Shown one piece after another: positions 40,351 to 49,038 of a stretch of 64,000 bases of DNA. Made by a program: the position numbers and the translations under genes. The notes beneath the pieces were generated by a model. The model made no database searches. It was not told the DNA's origin and worked only from the letters and a program-made list of their open reading frames with translations. The DNA is from Oncomelania hupensis (lineage: Eukaryota > Mollusca > Gastropoda > Littorinimorpha > Pomatiopsidae). How positions within the stretch are numbered: position 1 is the stretch's first letter; each line of letters starts with the position of its first letter. The stretch covers positions 8,382,186-8,446,185 of the forward strand of contig CM072522.1 of assembly GCA_036898135.1 (NCBI GenBank), in the 5' to 3' direction.

Positions 40351-40828
40351 GGTGATAGTGGTGTCCTCTATCTGTAAGAGAGGTTGTCATCTGCACCTGT
40401 GGTGTGGGTTGATGGTTTGTCACTGCGGTCAGCTGCTAGTACACACTAGTCCCATCTCTGTTCTGCACTCCCACAAACACAGGCCACCTTTCCCTGCACT
40501 CCACCCCTGCACGCCTCCCACACACTACACCACTACCCTCTGGCCCATAATCCTCTAGCCACCTTTTCAGCTCTCTCGCTCTCCCAACCGCTTCCCCACA
40601 CTCAATTCTGTACCTCACTGTCTCTCTGTCTCCCCTCCCCCCCACCCATCATCGCTCACTCTCGGCGCAGCCCACTCCAATCCTCCTCTTCCACACATAC
40701 GAGCGCGCGCACACATACACACACCCACACAAAAGCTGCACTGCTCCCTTGCCCATAGCCTCTATCCACTTTATTCTCTCTCTCCTCCACACTCTCGCAC
40801 ATTCTCTCTCTGTCTCTCTCTCGCTCCC

Positions 40829-40864
<36 letters not shown>

Positions 40865-41097
40865 TACACAGTCTCTTACACACGCAGAGTGTAGTTGTAT
40901 ATATTTTCTGTGGCTCTCCCATCTGTCAGCGTTTCGCCCCCACCCCCGACTCTTTTGTAATCTAGTTCTCTCTCTCCTTCCCTAACCCTCACCCTTCAAC
41001 CCCACTTTGCCATCAGTTTTTTTCTTTCTTGTATTTATGTATTTACATATATATATATATTTATTTATTATTTAATTAGCGTATCCTTTTATATTTT

Positions 41098-41673
41098 GTG
41101 GTGGCGGGGGTTTCGGTATAAAAGTATTCCCACTTTGTGGAAATGTAGTGCTTTAAATTCCCACTATTTCTGTCATTCTCATTGGTTCTTTTTCGTTCCT
41201 AATCTGTTCCATCAATCTAATATCTTCTATCTTCTTCGCCTAGAACAGTTACCTACCTTTTTTTTCTTGAAAACTCTCCCAAAACTCCTCATTTGTGTAA
41301 TGGGGTCTGTTGGGTCAGCTTAGGGATATTGGACGCTTTCTGCCAAATGGTCACTAGGGCTTTCTATGGTATTAAGGCATTTAATATGTATGCGTTTTGT
41401 TAATATGTTATCATGATGTTTATGTTCTATTTTGTTTTTGTAAACGCGGGTGTTCGATAAATTAGAGTACAGCCTCAACGTCCCCTGCATTTGGATGCCT
41501 TATTGTGTGACCGGCTGGTGGAGTGCCTTTTAGTGTAATAGTGTTACCGTTAGAATTGTTTCAGCAGATCTTTTATACGGATCAGGGGTGAGTCCTCTTT
41601 CAACCAAGTTGTGATCCTGGATCGGCACTTTGCAGTCCGCTGGACCCTATAAATAATGACTAACTAACTAACT
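41098..41673 (+). mobile_element. Interspersed repeat R1, copy 2, with retroposon-like 3' end
   Basis: It starts GTGGTGGCGGGGGTTTCGG with TATAAAAG, then follows R1 copy 1 closely. It ends in GCAGTCCGCTGGACC (hairpin GTCC-GCT-GGAC), CTATAAATAATGA and a (CTAA)n tail. Terminal hairpin plus short tandem tail is typical of non-LTR retroposons. Confidence 0.65.
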
Positions 41674-41704
41674 TCATTTTCTCTTACCCCACATTTTATT
41701 TTTT

Positions 41705-42135
41705 TATTTATTTAATCGTTCTTATATAGCGCTTTACCAGCTCAAGAGCTGCTCAAGGCGCTGGCCGATACAGGATCTAACTCAAGCCGCCCGAGACGCC
41801 CACCCGCAGCCTTTGGGCGCATGGTCTGACGCCCGTACAACTGAGCACAATCCTGGGCAGCCAGGGATGGGGGAGAAGGACCTAAGTGCATGCTGGGTGT
41901 GTTCTTGTCACCGGCACTCACCCGTCTAGGACATGAGCGTCAGGGTCTTTAAAGTCCGTTATGATGGAATGTATGCGACACAGACTAGACCTCGGTTTAT
42001 ACTCTCATCCGAAGGAGTAGGAAACGGGAGTAAAGTGTCTTTCCCAAGGACACAACACAATGCCCCGGCCTGGGTTCGAACCCGGGACCTTCAGATCCGC
42101 AAGCCAAAGCTCTACCATTAGGCCACCGTGCCTCC
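41705..42135 (-). mobile_element. SINE-A, full-length tRNA-derived SINE
   Basis: On the - strand it starts GGAGGCACGGTGGCC with A box TGGCCTAATGGTAGAGC and B box GGGTTCGAACCC about 35 bp later, then a roughly 330-bp body (AAAGACACTTTACTCCCG, GATCCTGACGCTCATGTCCT) and a tail ...GCGCTATATAAGAACG followed by A/T. Reference copy for the other fragments. Confidence 0.9.
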
Positions 42136-42234
42136 CTATCCCTCACCACCGCCCTTATTTTCCACCCTCTTTCGTTCATACACGGCACCTACACGAGCGG
42201 ATGCTTCATTTCGTCAAAATGTTTTACATTTAAA

Positions 42235-42261
42235 CAATCGTCGTCGTCGTCGTTGTCGTCG

Positions 42262-42342
<81 letters not shown>
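42235..42342 (+). repeat. (GTC)n then (CAT)n microsatellite
   Basis: About 30 trinucleotide units. Confidence 0.95.
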
Positions 42343-42344
<2 letters not shown>

Positions 42345-42443
42345 TGTGGGAGTGTGTGGATGTGTCAGCATGGATAAAGGTGAGAGAAAGAGAGAGATAA
42401 TAATTATTTGCAGCTGAGCCATATGACTGTTGTAGGCAAGGAC

Positions 42444-42540
42444 CTATCCTATCCTATCCTATCCTATCCCGTAACTCGGAAGTCGTAGGGGCACCACAGA
42501 TTTTCGTTTGAACAGCGTACTCCCATCTTTTCCTGTCCTC
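42444..42540 (-). mobile_element. 97-bp RTE-like LINE 3' end with 11-bp target duplication
   Basis: It is flanked by perfect TAGGCAAGGAC (42433-42443 and 42541-42551). On + it begins with (CTATC)n, the LINE tail, and continues CCGTAACTCGGAAGTCGTAG, matching the ends of the larger RTE-like copies. Confidence 0.9.
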
Positions 42541-42869
42541 TAGGCAAGGACATTTTTATTTTTGGTTCATTTACTATTTTATGCAAAGTTTGCGCTCACT
42601 GACAAAGGCAATTTTTCCGCTATTATGTATAATGTGAAAGTTGGACAATAAACGTGTATTGTATTGCATTGTATTGTATGGTATTGTATCATCACCACCA
42701 TCATCATCATTATCATCATTGTAGTCCATTAAACTTCATTAACTTAACTGAATGTACTTATGTACTTAACTGAATGTTCACGTTAACTTATATATTGCTG
42801 AATGTTGTTCGTCCGCCATTAACTACCGTTTTATGGCTCTTTATTGGTTCCCGTTTTTTTTTGTTCCAG

Positions 42870-42907
42870 GTATGAACAACGGGGAATGGACTAACAGTCA
42901 GGCAAGG
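42870..42907 (+). CDS. TCF4/TCF12: E-protein gene micro-exon (38 nt)
   Basis: A strong polypyrimidine tract and acceptor (ttttttttgttccag) end at 42869, and a consensus donor gtaagt follows at 42908. With the spare G of the previous exon it encodes G-MNNGEWTNSQAR and ends in phase 0. The NGEW segment sits where vertebrate family members have a Gly/Ser-Trp-Gly stretch. At 38 nt it is a micro-exon, supported by both splice signals being near consensus and by perfect phase on both sides. Confidence 0.75.
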
Positions 42908-43191
42908 GTAAGTGGAAAGTCGCACAGTCGCATACTTCTTTGTTCCTATCAATAAGGTTTGCCTGCATGTGCGGGGGCGCATCTGCACCTGTGCGTGTCT
43001 GTGTGATCGCGCGCGCGCATGGATTTTTGGATGCATTGGTGGAAAGACAATTTGACATGGCTTTTGGCATATCGTATCAGCACCTTTTAATGACGAATTG
43101 TGTCAACAATATTATTCATTTTGGTAGACTAAATATCCTGCTGTCACCGTCATATCTAATTACTGACAGATTTGTTATTTGGCCTTGTCTT

Positions 43192-43468
43192 TGACCTCGA
43201 CCTTGCTAGTTTACAAATCTGTGACCTTTTTTCATTTGTTTACATTTCCACTGGTTCATTGTTGATGCACGCTATACAAACATATACCATGCAATGTAAA
43301 CATATCCAAAGGTTTGCTGGAAATGACCTTGACCTCAACAGGAAATGGTTTTTGCTATTTGATACTGAGAACTTGTATGGATTTGTTTACATCAACGAGT
43401 CACGTATCCACTTATTTTTCCAGGTCAATTGGATAAACAATAAAATATTAGTTGTTTGACCTTGACCT
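43192..43468 (-). promoter_or_regulatory. Three AGGTCAAGGTCA-type nuclear receptor sites in intron
   Basis: TGACCTTGACCT at 43324-43335 and 43457-43468, and TGACCTCGACCT at 43192-43203. On the - strand these are direct repeats of AGGTCA with no spacer, the extended half-site TCAAGGTCA recognised by ERR/SF-1/GCNF-type receptors. Function is inferred; such motifs also recur in tandem repeats. Confidence 0.3.
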
Positions 43469-43683
43469 CGATAAAAGCTTGCGATTTTATTCTAACGGAC
43501 AATTTTGGGATAAACGTCGACCAGTCTATGAGCGACATTGGGACGGGGGATAATAATGTTGAAGTTGGATCTAATGTAGCGAGCCACTACGTCGCCCAGG
43601 GCTTGGCGTTATTGTATGCCTTTCACTTCCGCGCGCCTTTTCTCCTCTTTGAGCACATGTGCCCGCTGTAACAGATCCGCAAT

Positions 43684-44805
43684 ACACCAATGTATCAAGA
43701 CTTTGTATCAATGTATCAAGATTTAGAAAGAGTAGACACCTATAGATATCTTGGCATTCTCATTGACAATAAGTTAAAGTTCACAGCTAACGCTGAGGCA
43801 GTGTTCAAGAAGTGCAGACAGAGGATGTATATGTTGTACAAACTGCGTTCACTGATGGTGTCGCAAAGAATTTTGCAGCAGTGCTATACTGCTTTCATTG
43901 AGTCTGTGTTAACATTCTCATTCATCTGTTTCTATCAGTCTCTTAATCTCAAAAACCAAAATTCTCTTAACAGTATCTCCAGAACATGTAGCAAGATTGT
44001 AGGCAGAAATCTCCCCCGTCTCTGCGATTTGTTCCAAACAAGGGCCCTGAGCAAGGCCATGTGCATCATTAAAGACCCCACCCACCCCATGTGCCCCCTC
44101 TTCCAGTGTCTTCCGTCCGGGGTTCGACTCAGGACAATGCAATGCCGAACAGTTCGCTTTAGTTCCACCTTCATCCCTACTGCAATTACCCTTTTCAATT
44201 CAACCAACAAACGCTGATGGCTCTGCTCAGGACACCTCACCACCCTCAAATTAATAACCCCATCATTTATTTTTATCTGATTAATTGCTTTTATAATCAA
44301 ACTTGTATGTTTTATTTTATTCTATTACCCACATGTCCATTGATAATTATTGTGTTTGTAAGTGTGAGTGTATTACCTTATTTGTCAAGGACTGTTTGGT
44401 ATTTTTTATCTTGTTGTTATAGTTGTTTATGATGTGTTCTGTGTGGATGAGTGCACGGCTGCAGTGATGAGTGGGCAAATGTAGTGCGTGAGTGTGTTGT
44501 AACTGCGCGAGGCTTTTATGACTGAAATAATAGTGCCTATTCTTTAGTCCTATTTTTTACCTGTAATATTTTTACCTGCAAGAGGCGTTCGCTCAATTAA
44601 TGCATAGTTAAATTATGTACGGATGATGTGCGTACGGATTCTATGCTTTCTGAACCTCTTATATTAGTCTGTGTCTTATTATTGTTCATTATAACTGTCT
44701 TGATGTGTGGAGCCATTATATAACATAATGTGATGAGACTTGTACAATATTTCCATTCCTGTGGTAATAAAGATGTGTTGAATTGAATTGAATTGAATTG
44801 AATTA
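43684..44805 (+). mobile_element. LINE (CR1/L2-like) C-terminal pol fragment with (GAATT)n tail
   Basis: It contains a 175-codon frame reading YRYLGILIDNKLKF, then a region around SVLTFSFICFYQSLNLKNQN, and RTCSKIVGRNL, then LPSGVRLRTMQCRT. This is the post-palm part of a non-LTR reverse transcriptase with no stop in this stretch. A roughly 550-bp 3' UTR ends in AATAAAGATG and (GAATT)n at about 44780. Confidence 0.85.
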
Positions 44806-44810
44806 AAATC

Positions 44811-45300
44811 CTTCACAACAAATATGACCCCAAAACCACAATGTCCCTATTATGTCGGGTGGACGGCGAAAGTCATGAATTTAAATTAACAACAAAAAAA
44901 ATACTGTTCGTGATAATTTATTCCAGCATTTCTTTTCCACAAACAGAATTACTAACACATGGAACAGTCTGCGAAGGGATGTTGTTCACAGTTGGTACCT
45001 CGAGTGCATTTAAAAATGGTGTAGATACATTTTTGTCTGAAGTAGTGCACTCCACTGACTTGGGCGAAGATTCCCCTACCCCCACCTCCCTCTGGTAGGC
45101 AACATTCATCACACAACTGATGCCTGAAAGCCTGCCAGTGTGACAAGTAATAAGTGTGCTTGTTAAATGCACGTCTATCTAGAGGACAAAAAGCTATTAA
45201 TACCATCACTACTATGCTGCGCTATGCTATGTTAAACTAGACTAGACTAGACTAGACAAGGCTAGGCTAGGCTAGGCTAGGCTATGCTAGACTAGACTAT
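44811..45300 (+). mobile_element. Second LINE 3' fragment with (CTAGA)n/(CTAGG)n tail
   Basis: A decayed frame reads HFFSTNRITNTWNSLRRDVV, typical of a LINE pol C-terminus. The segment ends in alternating CTAGA and CTAGG pentamers (45233-45295). Confidence 0.65.
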
Positions 45301-45835
45301 GCGTTGACTGCCTCAATGAACATTGAAGTTCAGCGTCTTTTGGCGAAATGGCCGACGGGGGATAACTATCCTAGGGAAGAATAGTTTTAGGGACCCAAGT
45401 CAACACTGAACCACCAGAGCAATCATACTGCTAACATGGGCAGCGAATAAATGGGCCACCTATTAATCTTGCCCACTCGCGGGATTGTTACGACTGAGAC
45501 GTGCACGATAGTTCCGATCATGTGATTTTTGCAAAGCATGGGATGATAGCGTGTATTTACCTTGGATTGGATTCTGCGCTGTTACTAGAAAAACTTTAGA
45601 TTGACAATTTTCGTCGGTCGATATTGTTGTAACAGCGTTTTAAATTTTCTGCAATTACTTTATTGTCGATCGAATGTTCCACTTATTTCTGGCGACAGTT
45701 AGTCAAATCATGCAAATTCGTAAACATCCTATCTGTAACCTAAGACAGTGCGTAGTTCCGATGACGAGTTTTATTTTGATTGGTTGTTATTGAGCCATTC
45801 TGGAATATTCTAAGCTTTACTGGATTGCAAAGAGG

Positions 45836-46131
45836 GGTGTCGGATAGTGCAGTGGTTGGAGCACTCGCTACTGTGTCGAAAGTGAAGCACCGTCCGGTGC
45901 GGTTAGCACTTGGATGGGTGACCGCTAAGGTGTGAAGCGACAAACAACAACGCCCCCAGTTGACTCAACTGTGATTGAGTACCTACTCTCTTGAGGGTGG
46001 GGAAGGTAAAGCAGCGAGGGAGAGAGTTGGGCATCACCCTCATTACGCTGGCCCAAGATAAGTGTGATCTCCAACATCACGCTCCCCTACGGCCACAAGG
46101 CTATGGGACTACCTTTACCTTTTTTTTTTTT
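45836..46131 (+). mobile_element. 5S/tRNA-like SINE-C with 7-bp target duplication
   Basis: It is flanked by AAAGAGG (45829-45835, 46132-46138). The head has tRNA-like TAGTGCAGTGGTTGGAGC, then 5S-like GGTTAGCACTTGGATGGGTG. The 296-bp insert ends in a T-run. Confidence 0.85.
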
Positions 46132-46365
46132 AAAGAGGCTATATAAAAAATGCACCATCTGCTTGCGAAAAATGATTTTTGTAGTGATTTTCGAAAAGTG
46201 ATTGTATGCAGTTGTTGATGTATGCTGAATAAAGTTGGGAAACGTCATACGACGACTTCTGCCTTGTTGCTGAGTGAACAGGCTGCGTGGATAAACGAAT
46301 TGGAGTTACACTTTTCAGGATTCAAGCATCGAGGCTGAATTGGCTATTGATAATACGGGTAACAC

Positions 46366-46797
46366 GGAGGCATGGTGGTCTAATGGTAGTGCTTTGGCTT
46401 TCGGATCTGAAGGTCCCGGGTTTGAGCCCTGTCCGGGCCATTGTGTTGTGTCCCTGGGAAAGACACTTTACTCCCGTTTCCTACTCCTTTGGATGAGAGT
46501 ATAAACCGAGGTCTAGTCTGTGTGTCACATACATTCCATCATAACGGACTTTAAAGATCCTGACGCGCATGTCCTAGACAGGTGAGTGCCGGTAACAAGA
46601 ACACACCCAGCATGCACTTGGTCCTTCTCCCCCATCCCTGGCTGGCCAGGATAGTGCTCAGTTGTCCGGGCGTCAGACCATGTGCCCAAAGGATGCAAGT
46701 TGGCGTCTCGGGCGGTTTGAGTTGGATCCTGTATCGGCCAGCGCCTAGAGTCTGGTCAAGTACGGCGAGATAAGTGCGCTATACAAATCCTCAATAA
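46366..46797 (+). mobile_element. SINE-A, full-length, + orientation
   Basis: It has head GGAGGCATGGTGGTC with A box GGTCTAATGGTAGTGC and B box GGGTTTGAGCCC, body GATCCTGACGCGCATGTCCT, and tail GCGCTATACAAATCC then (AAT)n. It lies near the right end of the solo LTR. Confidence 0.88.
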
Positions 46798-47065
46798 TAA
46801 TAACAGGGATTCGCACCTGGGTCGTCGATGTGCCAGGCGGAACGCCCTACCACTGAACTAGGGCGGTGGGGCAGTGGGCTTGTCTATTGCTGACACAACT
46901 GTAGTTTCATTGGCACTGCGCATCGCGCATCCAACACAAACACCTACAGAATTGGAACAGTCATCAAGCAACAACCAAGATTTGTGAGGGTAATGACAGC
47001 TTTGAATATCAACTTGCTGAGTTGTTGGACCACCAACCTCGACCCGGCCCAAGGCATAACACGAA

Positions 47066-47290
47066 AGTTTCATTTATTTACTTGATCATTCTTACACAAC
47101 GCTTTTCCAGCTTTTATAAACAGCTGCTCAAGGCGCTGGCCGTTTACAGGATCGAACTCGAGCCGCCCAAGGTGCCCACTTGCCGCCTATTTGGGGGACG
47201 CCCAGACCACGGAGCACAATCTTGGGCGACCGGGAATGGGGGAGAAGGACCTAGTGCTTGCAGGGTATTTGTGTAGCCGGCACTCGTCAC
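47066..47290 (-). mobile_element. SINE-A fragment (3' half)
   Basis: It contains GCTGCTCAAGGCGCTGGCC, GGGAATGGGGGAGAAGGACC and CCGGCACTCGTC, matching the full copy on the same strand. Confidence 0.82.
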
Positions 47291-47339
47291 ACCAATTCAG
47301 CTGAAGTTAAGTTTGACCGCGACTCCCATTTCTTGTCAG

Positions 47340-47945
47340 GTTGGGCAGGTTTGACTTTCATTTAAAATTCCGTTAACTGAACGAGGAGTTGGTCCCGTTA
47401 CATGAGGCCAACTCCATTCACTGATGATCCATCATTTCAACGATGTAAATTTGAACAAAAACCCGACAGTGTCAGCTCTACAGTAATACCATTCATTTCC
47501 TGTCAAAATTCACCGAAGTGGTATAGTCGTTTTGGTTACACTTTCTATCCTTGAGTTGGTCTTGGATCTGGACTTACTTCAAGCAATTTGGCCAATTTAC
47601 TAATACATGTATAACGTAACTTTGAACGACGCTTTCACCATTTCCAGTCAAGAATTTGTCGAAGCGGTAAAATCGTGTGGGTACGCTTTCTATCCAGGAA
47701 TCGGACTTCTGTCAAATAAATTCCCTTTCTATACATGGACTGTTAGCATCGTGGACACCAGACGACTATAATTCTAGCCGTACTATTTTCTGCTTGCCGT
47801 GCGAGTCCAAGAGCACGAAATAGTCTATGTGATCATTTATCCAGGTCCCTACCCCTCTTTCCCTGGGATGGTTATCCCCGTCTGCCATATCGCCAATGGC
47901 GGGTGTAGACGTTAAACCTCAATGTTCATTCATTCATTTATTCCT
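47340..47945 (+). mobile_element. Diverged duplicated segment and probable retroposon 3' end with (TTCA)n tail
   Basis: Two related blocks (CGAAGTGGTATAGTCG / CGAAGCGGTAAAATCG followed by ACGCTTTCTATCC-like sequence) are about 170 bp apart. The 3' part CGCCAATGGCGGGTGTAGAC, then GTTAAACCTC and (ATTC)n, looks like a hairpin plus tail of a short retroposon. Confidence 0.4.
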
Positions 47946-48136
47946 AGTTTTCTTTACAGATCTTATTTGCAACTACGTATCTTGAAGTTTTAATACACTA
48001 GCGGAATTTTCGGAGCATCACAACGAGTGTTGGAATCTAATGTACCTTCTTTCCTTTGGCGCAAGTAGTTCGCGTTCGGCAGAGAGAGCGTTATCTATAT
48101 TTGGTATTTCACTTCTATGATTTCCTGAAAAACATT
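47946..48136. other. Intron, nothing recognised
   Basis: Unique-looking sequence left of the R1 copy that received the retrotransposon. Confidence 0.5.
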
Positions 48137-48154
48137 CCCCCGTTGGGGTGCCGG

Positions 48155-48789
48155 TGTTACACTCAGTTTGACGATGGTGTTTTCTATCAGTATCTGATTC
48201 AGCCCCGATGCTTGAATTCCTGATAGTTGTGTAACTCAGATTCGTTTATTCACGCAACCCGTCCAAACAGCGTACAAGTCACAAAGTCAACGTATGAAGT
48301 TTTCCACTTTTATTCAGCACACACCAACAACTGCATACAATTCTCAACTCAACTCAACAACTTTCACAGCAACTCTCCAAATCACTATCAACAACTTTAC
48401 TCTCTACAGCAATCTCGGCACACGATTAAATAACCTCTCTCTTTTCCGGAAAGATTTCGAATACGGTAGAAATGACGTACTGCCACCAATCGAACTAAAG
48501 ATCGTCATCACTGACTTACGTCAATACACATTTTCTCTACTTCCGGGAACATTCACGACCTTCGATATCCATCGGGAAAATTCTATCAAGAGTAAACACG
48601 CATATCCAGAAGATTCTCAAATAATATCGACTAACGCAAATTATCAACGTTATACAAAGCCTCTCCTAACAACAGTGCCAACTCAAATCAAAGGTAAATA
48701 AACTCTATTATTGAATACTTTGCAAATCGAAACGATTAGATCTATCGTACACGCTTCCGGCATACTTTCGTTCGCGTTTCAACGTAACA
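48155..48789 (-). repeat. 3' LTR of the Ty3/Gypsy element
   Basis: 635 bp, same ends and sequence as the 5' LTR. It is flanked on its outer side by the target duplication GCCGG (48150-48154). AATAAA on the - strand occurs near 48245 and 48310, giving candidate polyadenylation signals, and a TATA-like element lies near 48650. Confidence 0.93.
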
Positions 48790-48803
48790 TAACCCCCCAC
48801 TCA
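48790..48803 (-). promoter_or_regulatory. Polypurine tract of the retrotransposon
   Basis: On the - strand GAGTGGGGGGTTA immediately precedes the 3' LTR start TGTTAC. This is the expected position of the plus-strand primer. Confidence 0.65.
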
Positions 48804-49038
48804 AGAAGAAATTTACCCAATTTCTTTCAACAACGTTGAAACGTAATGCACAAACAAAGTACTCAATTGAAACTAATTTAAGACTTTCTGAATACTGTAA
48901 TTGCGCTCAGCTTATCTACACAGAGTTTCTCATCTGCAAGTCTTTCTGGATACTGTCAATGTTCACAGTTCATTCACCCAGTCAACGTTTTTCATTTTCA
49001 AGTCTGTCATTACCAATATTCTTAGTTCATCTACACAG
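48804..49038 (-). other. Non-coding tail between Gag-Pol stop and polypurine tract
   Basis: About 235 bp with no RT or RNase H coding. It contains loosely repeated blocks (CAGTCAATATTC / CAGTCAACGTTT type), suggesting small duplications where the rest of pol would normally lie. Confidence 0.5.

Larger units (their letters stand above)
45486..46805 (+). mobile_element. Solo LTR (relative of the Ty3/Gypsy LTR), + orientation, with two SINEs inside
   Basis: It begins TGTTACGACTGAGACGTGC and follows, as reverse complement, the LTR at 57592-58156 almost throughout. It is flanked by GGGAT at 45481-45485 and 46806-46810. Two later SINE insertions (45836-46131 and about 46356-46797) account for the extra length. 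The exact right end near 46800 is uncertain by about 15 bp. Confidence 0.8.
45416..46868 (-). mobile_element. SINE-B copy, interrupted by nested insertions
   Basis: 45416-45485 and 46806-46868 together match 4803-4915. The right part carries the head CCGCCCTAGTTCAGTGG, GCCTGGCAC and B-box-like GGTGCGAATCC on the - strand. A solo LTR sits between them with a GGGAT duplication. Confidence 0.75.

Noticed and set aside
42060..42135. tRNA gene
   Set aside because: The A and B boxes are good but the sequence continues into a conserved 350-bp SINE body present at several loci.
45486..46364. Right end of the nested solo LTR placed at the GTAACA at 46364
   Set aside because: The matching GGGAT duplication and the continuation of SINE-B are at 46806, so the LTR end is better placed near 46805, with SINE-A inserted just inside it; some ambiguity remains.
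48294..48701. 135-codon frame, present again at 53211-53618
   Set aside because: It is inside both LTRs on the strand opposite to the element; identical only because the LTRs are identical.
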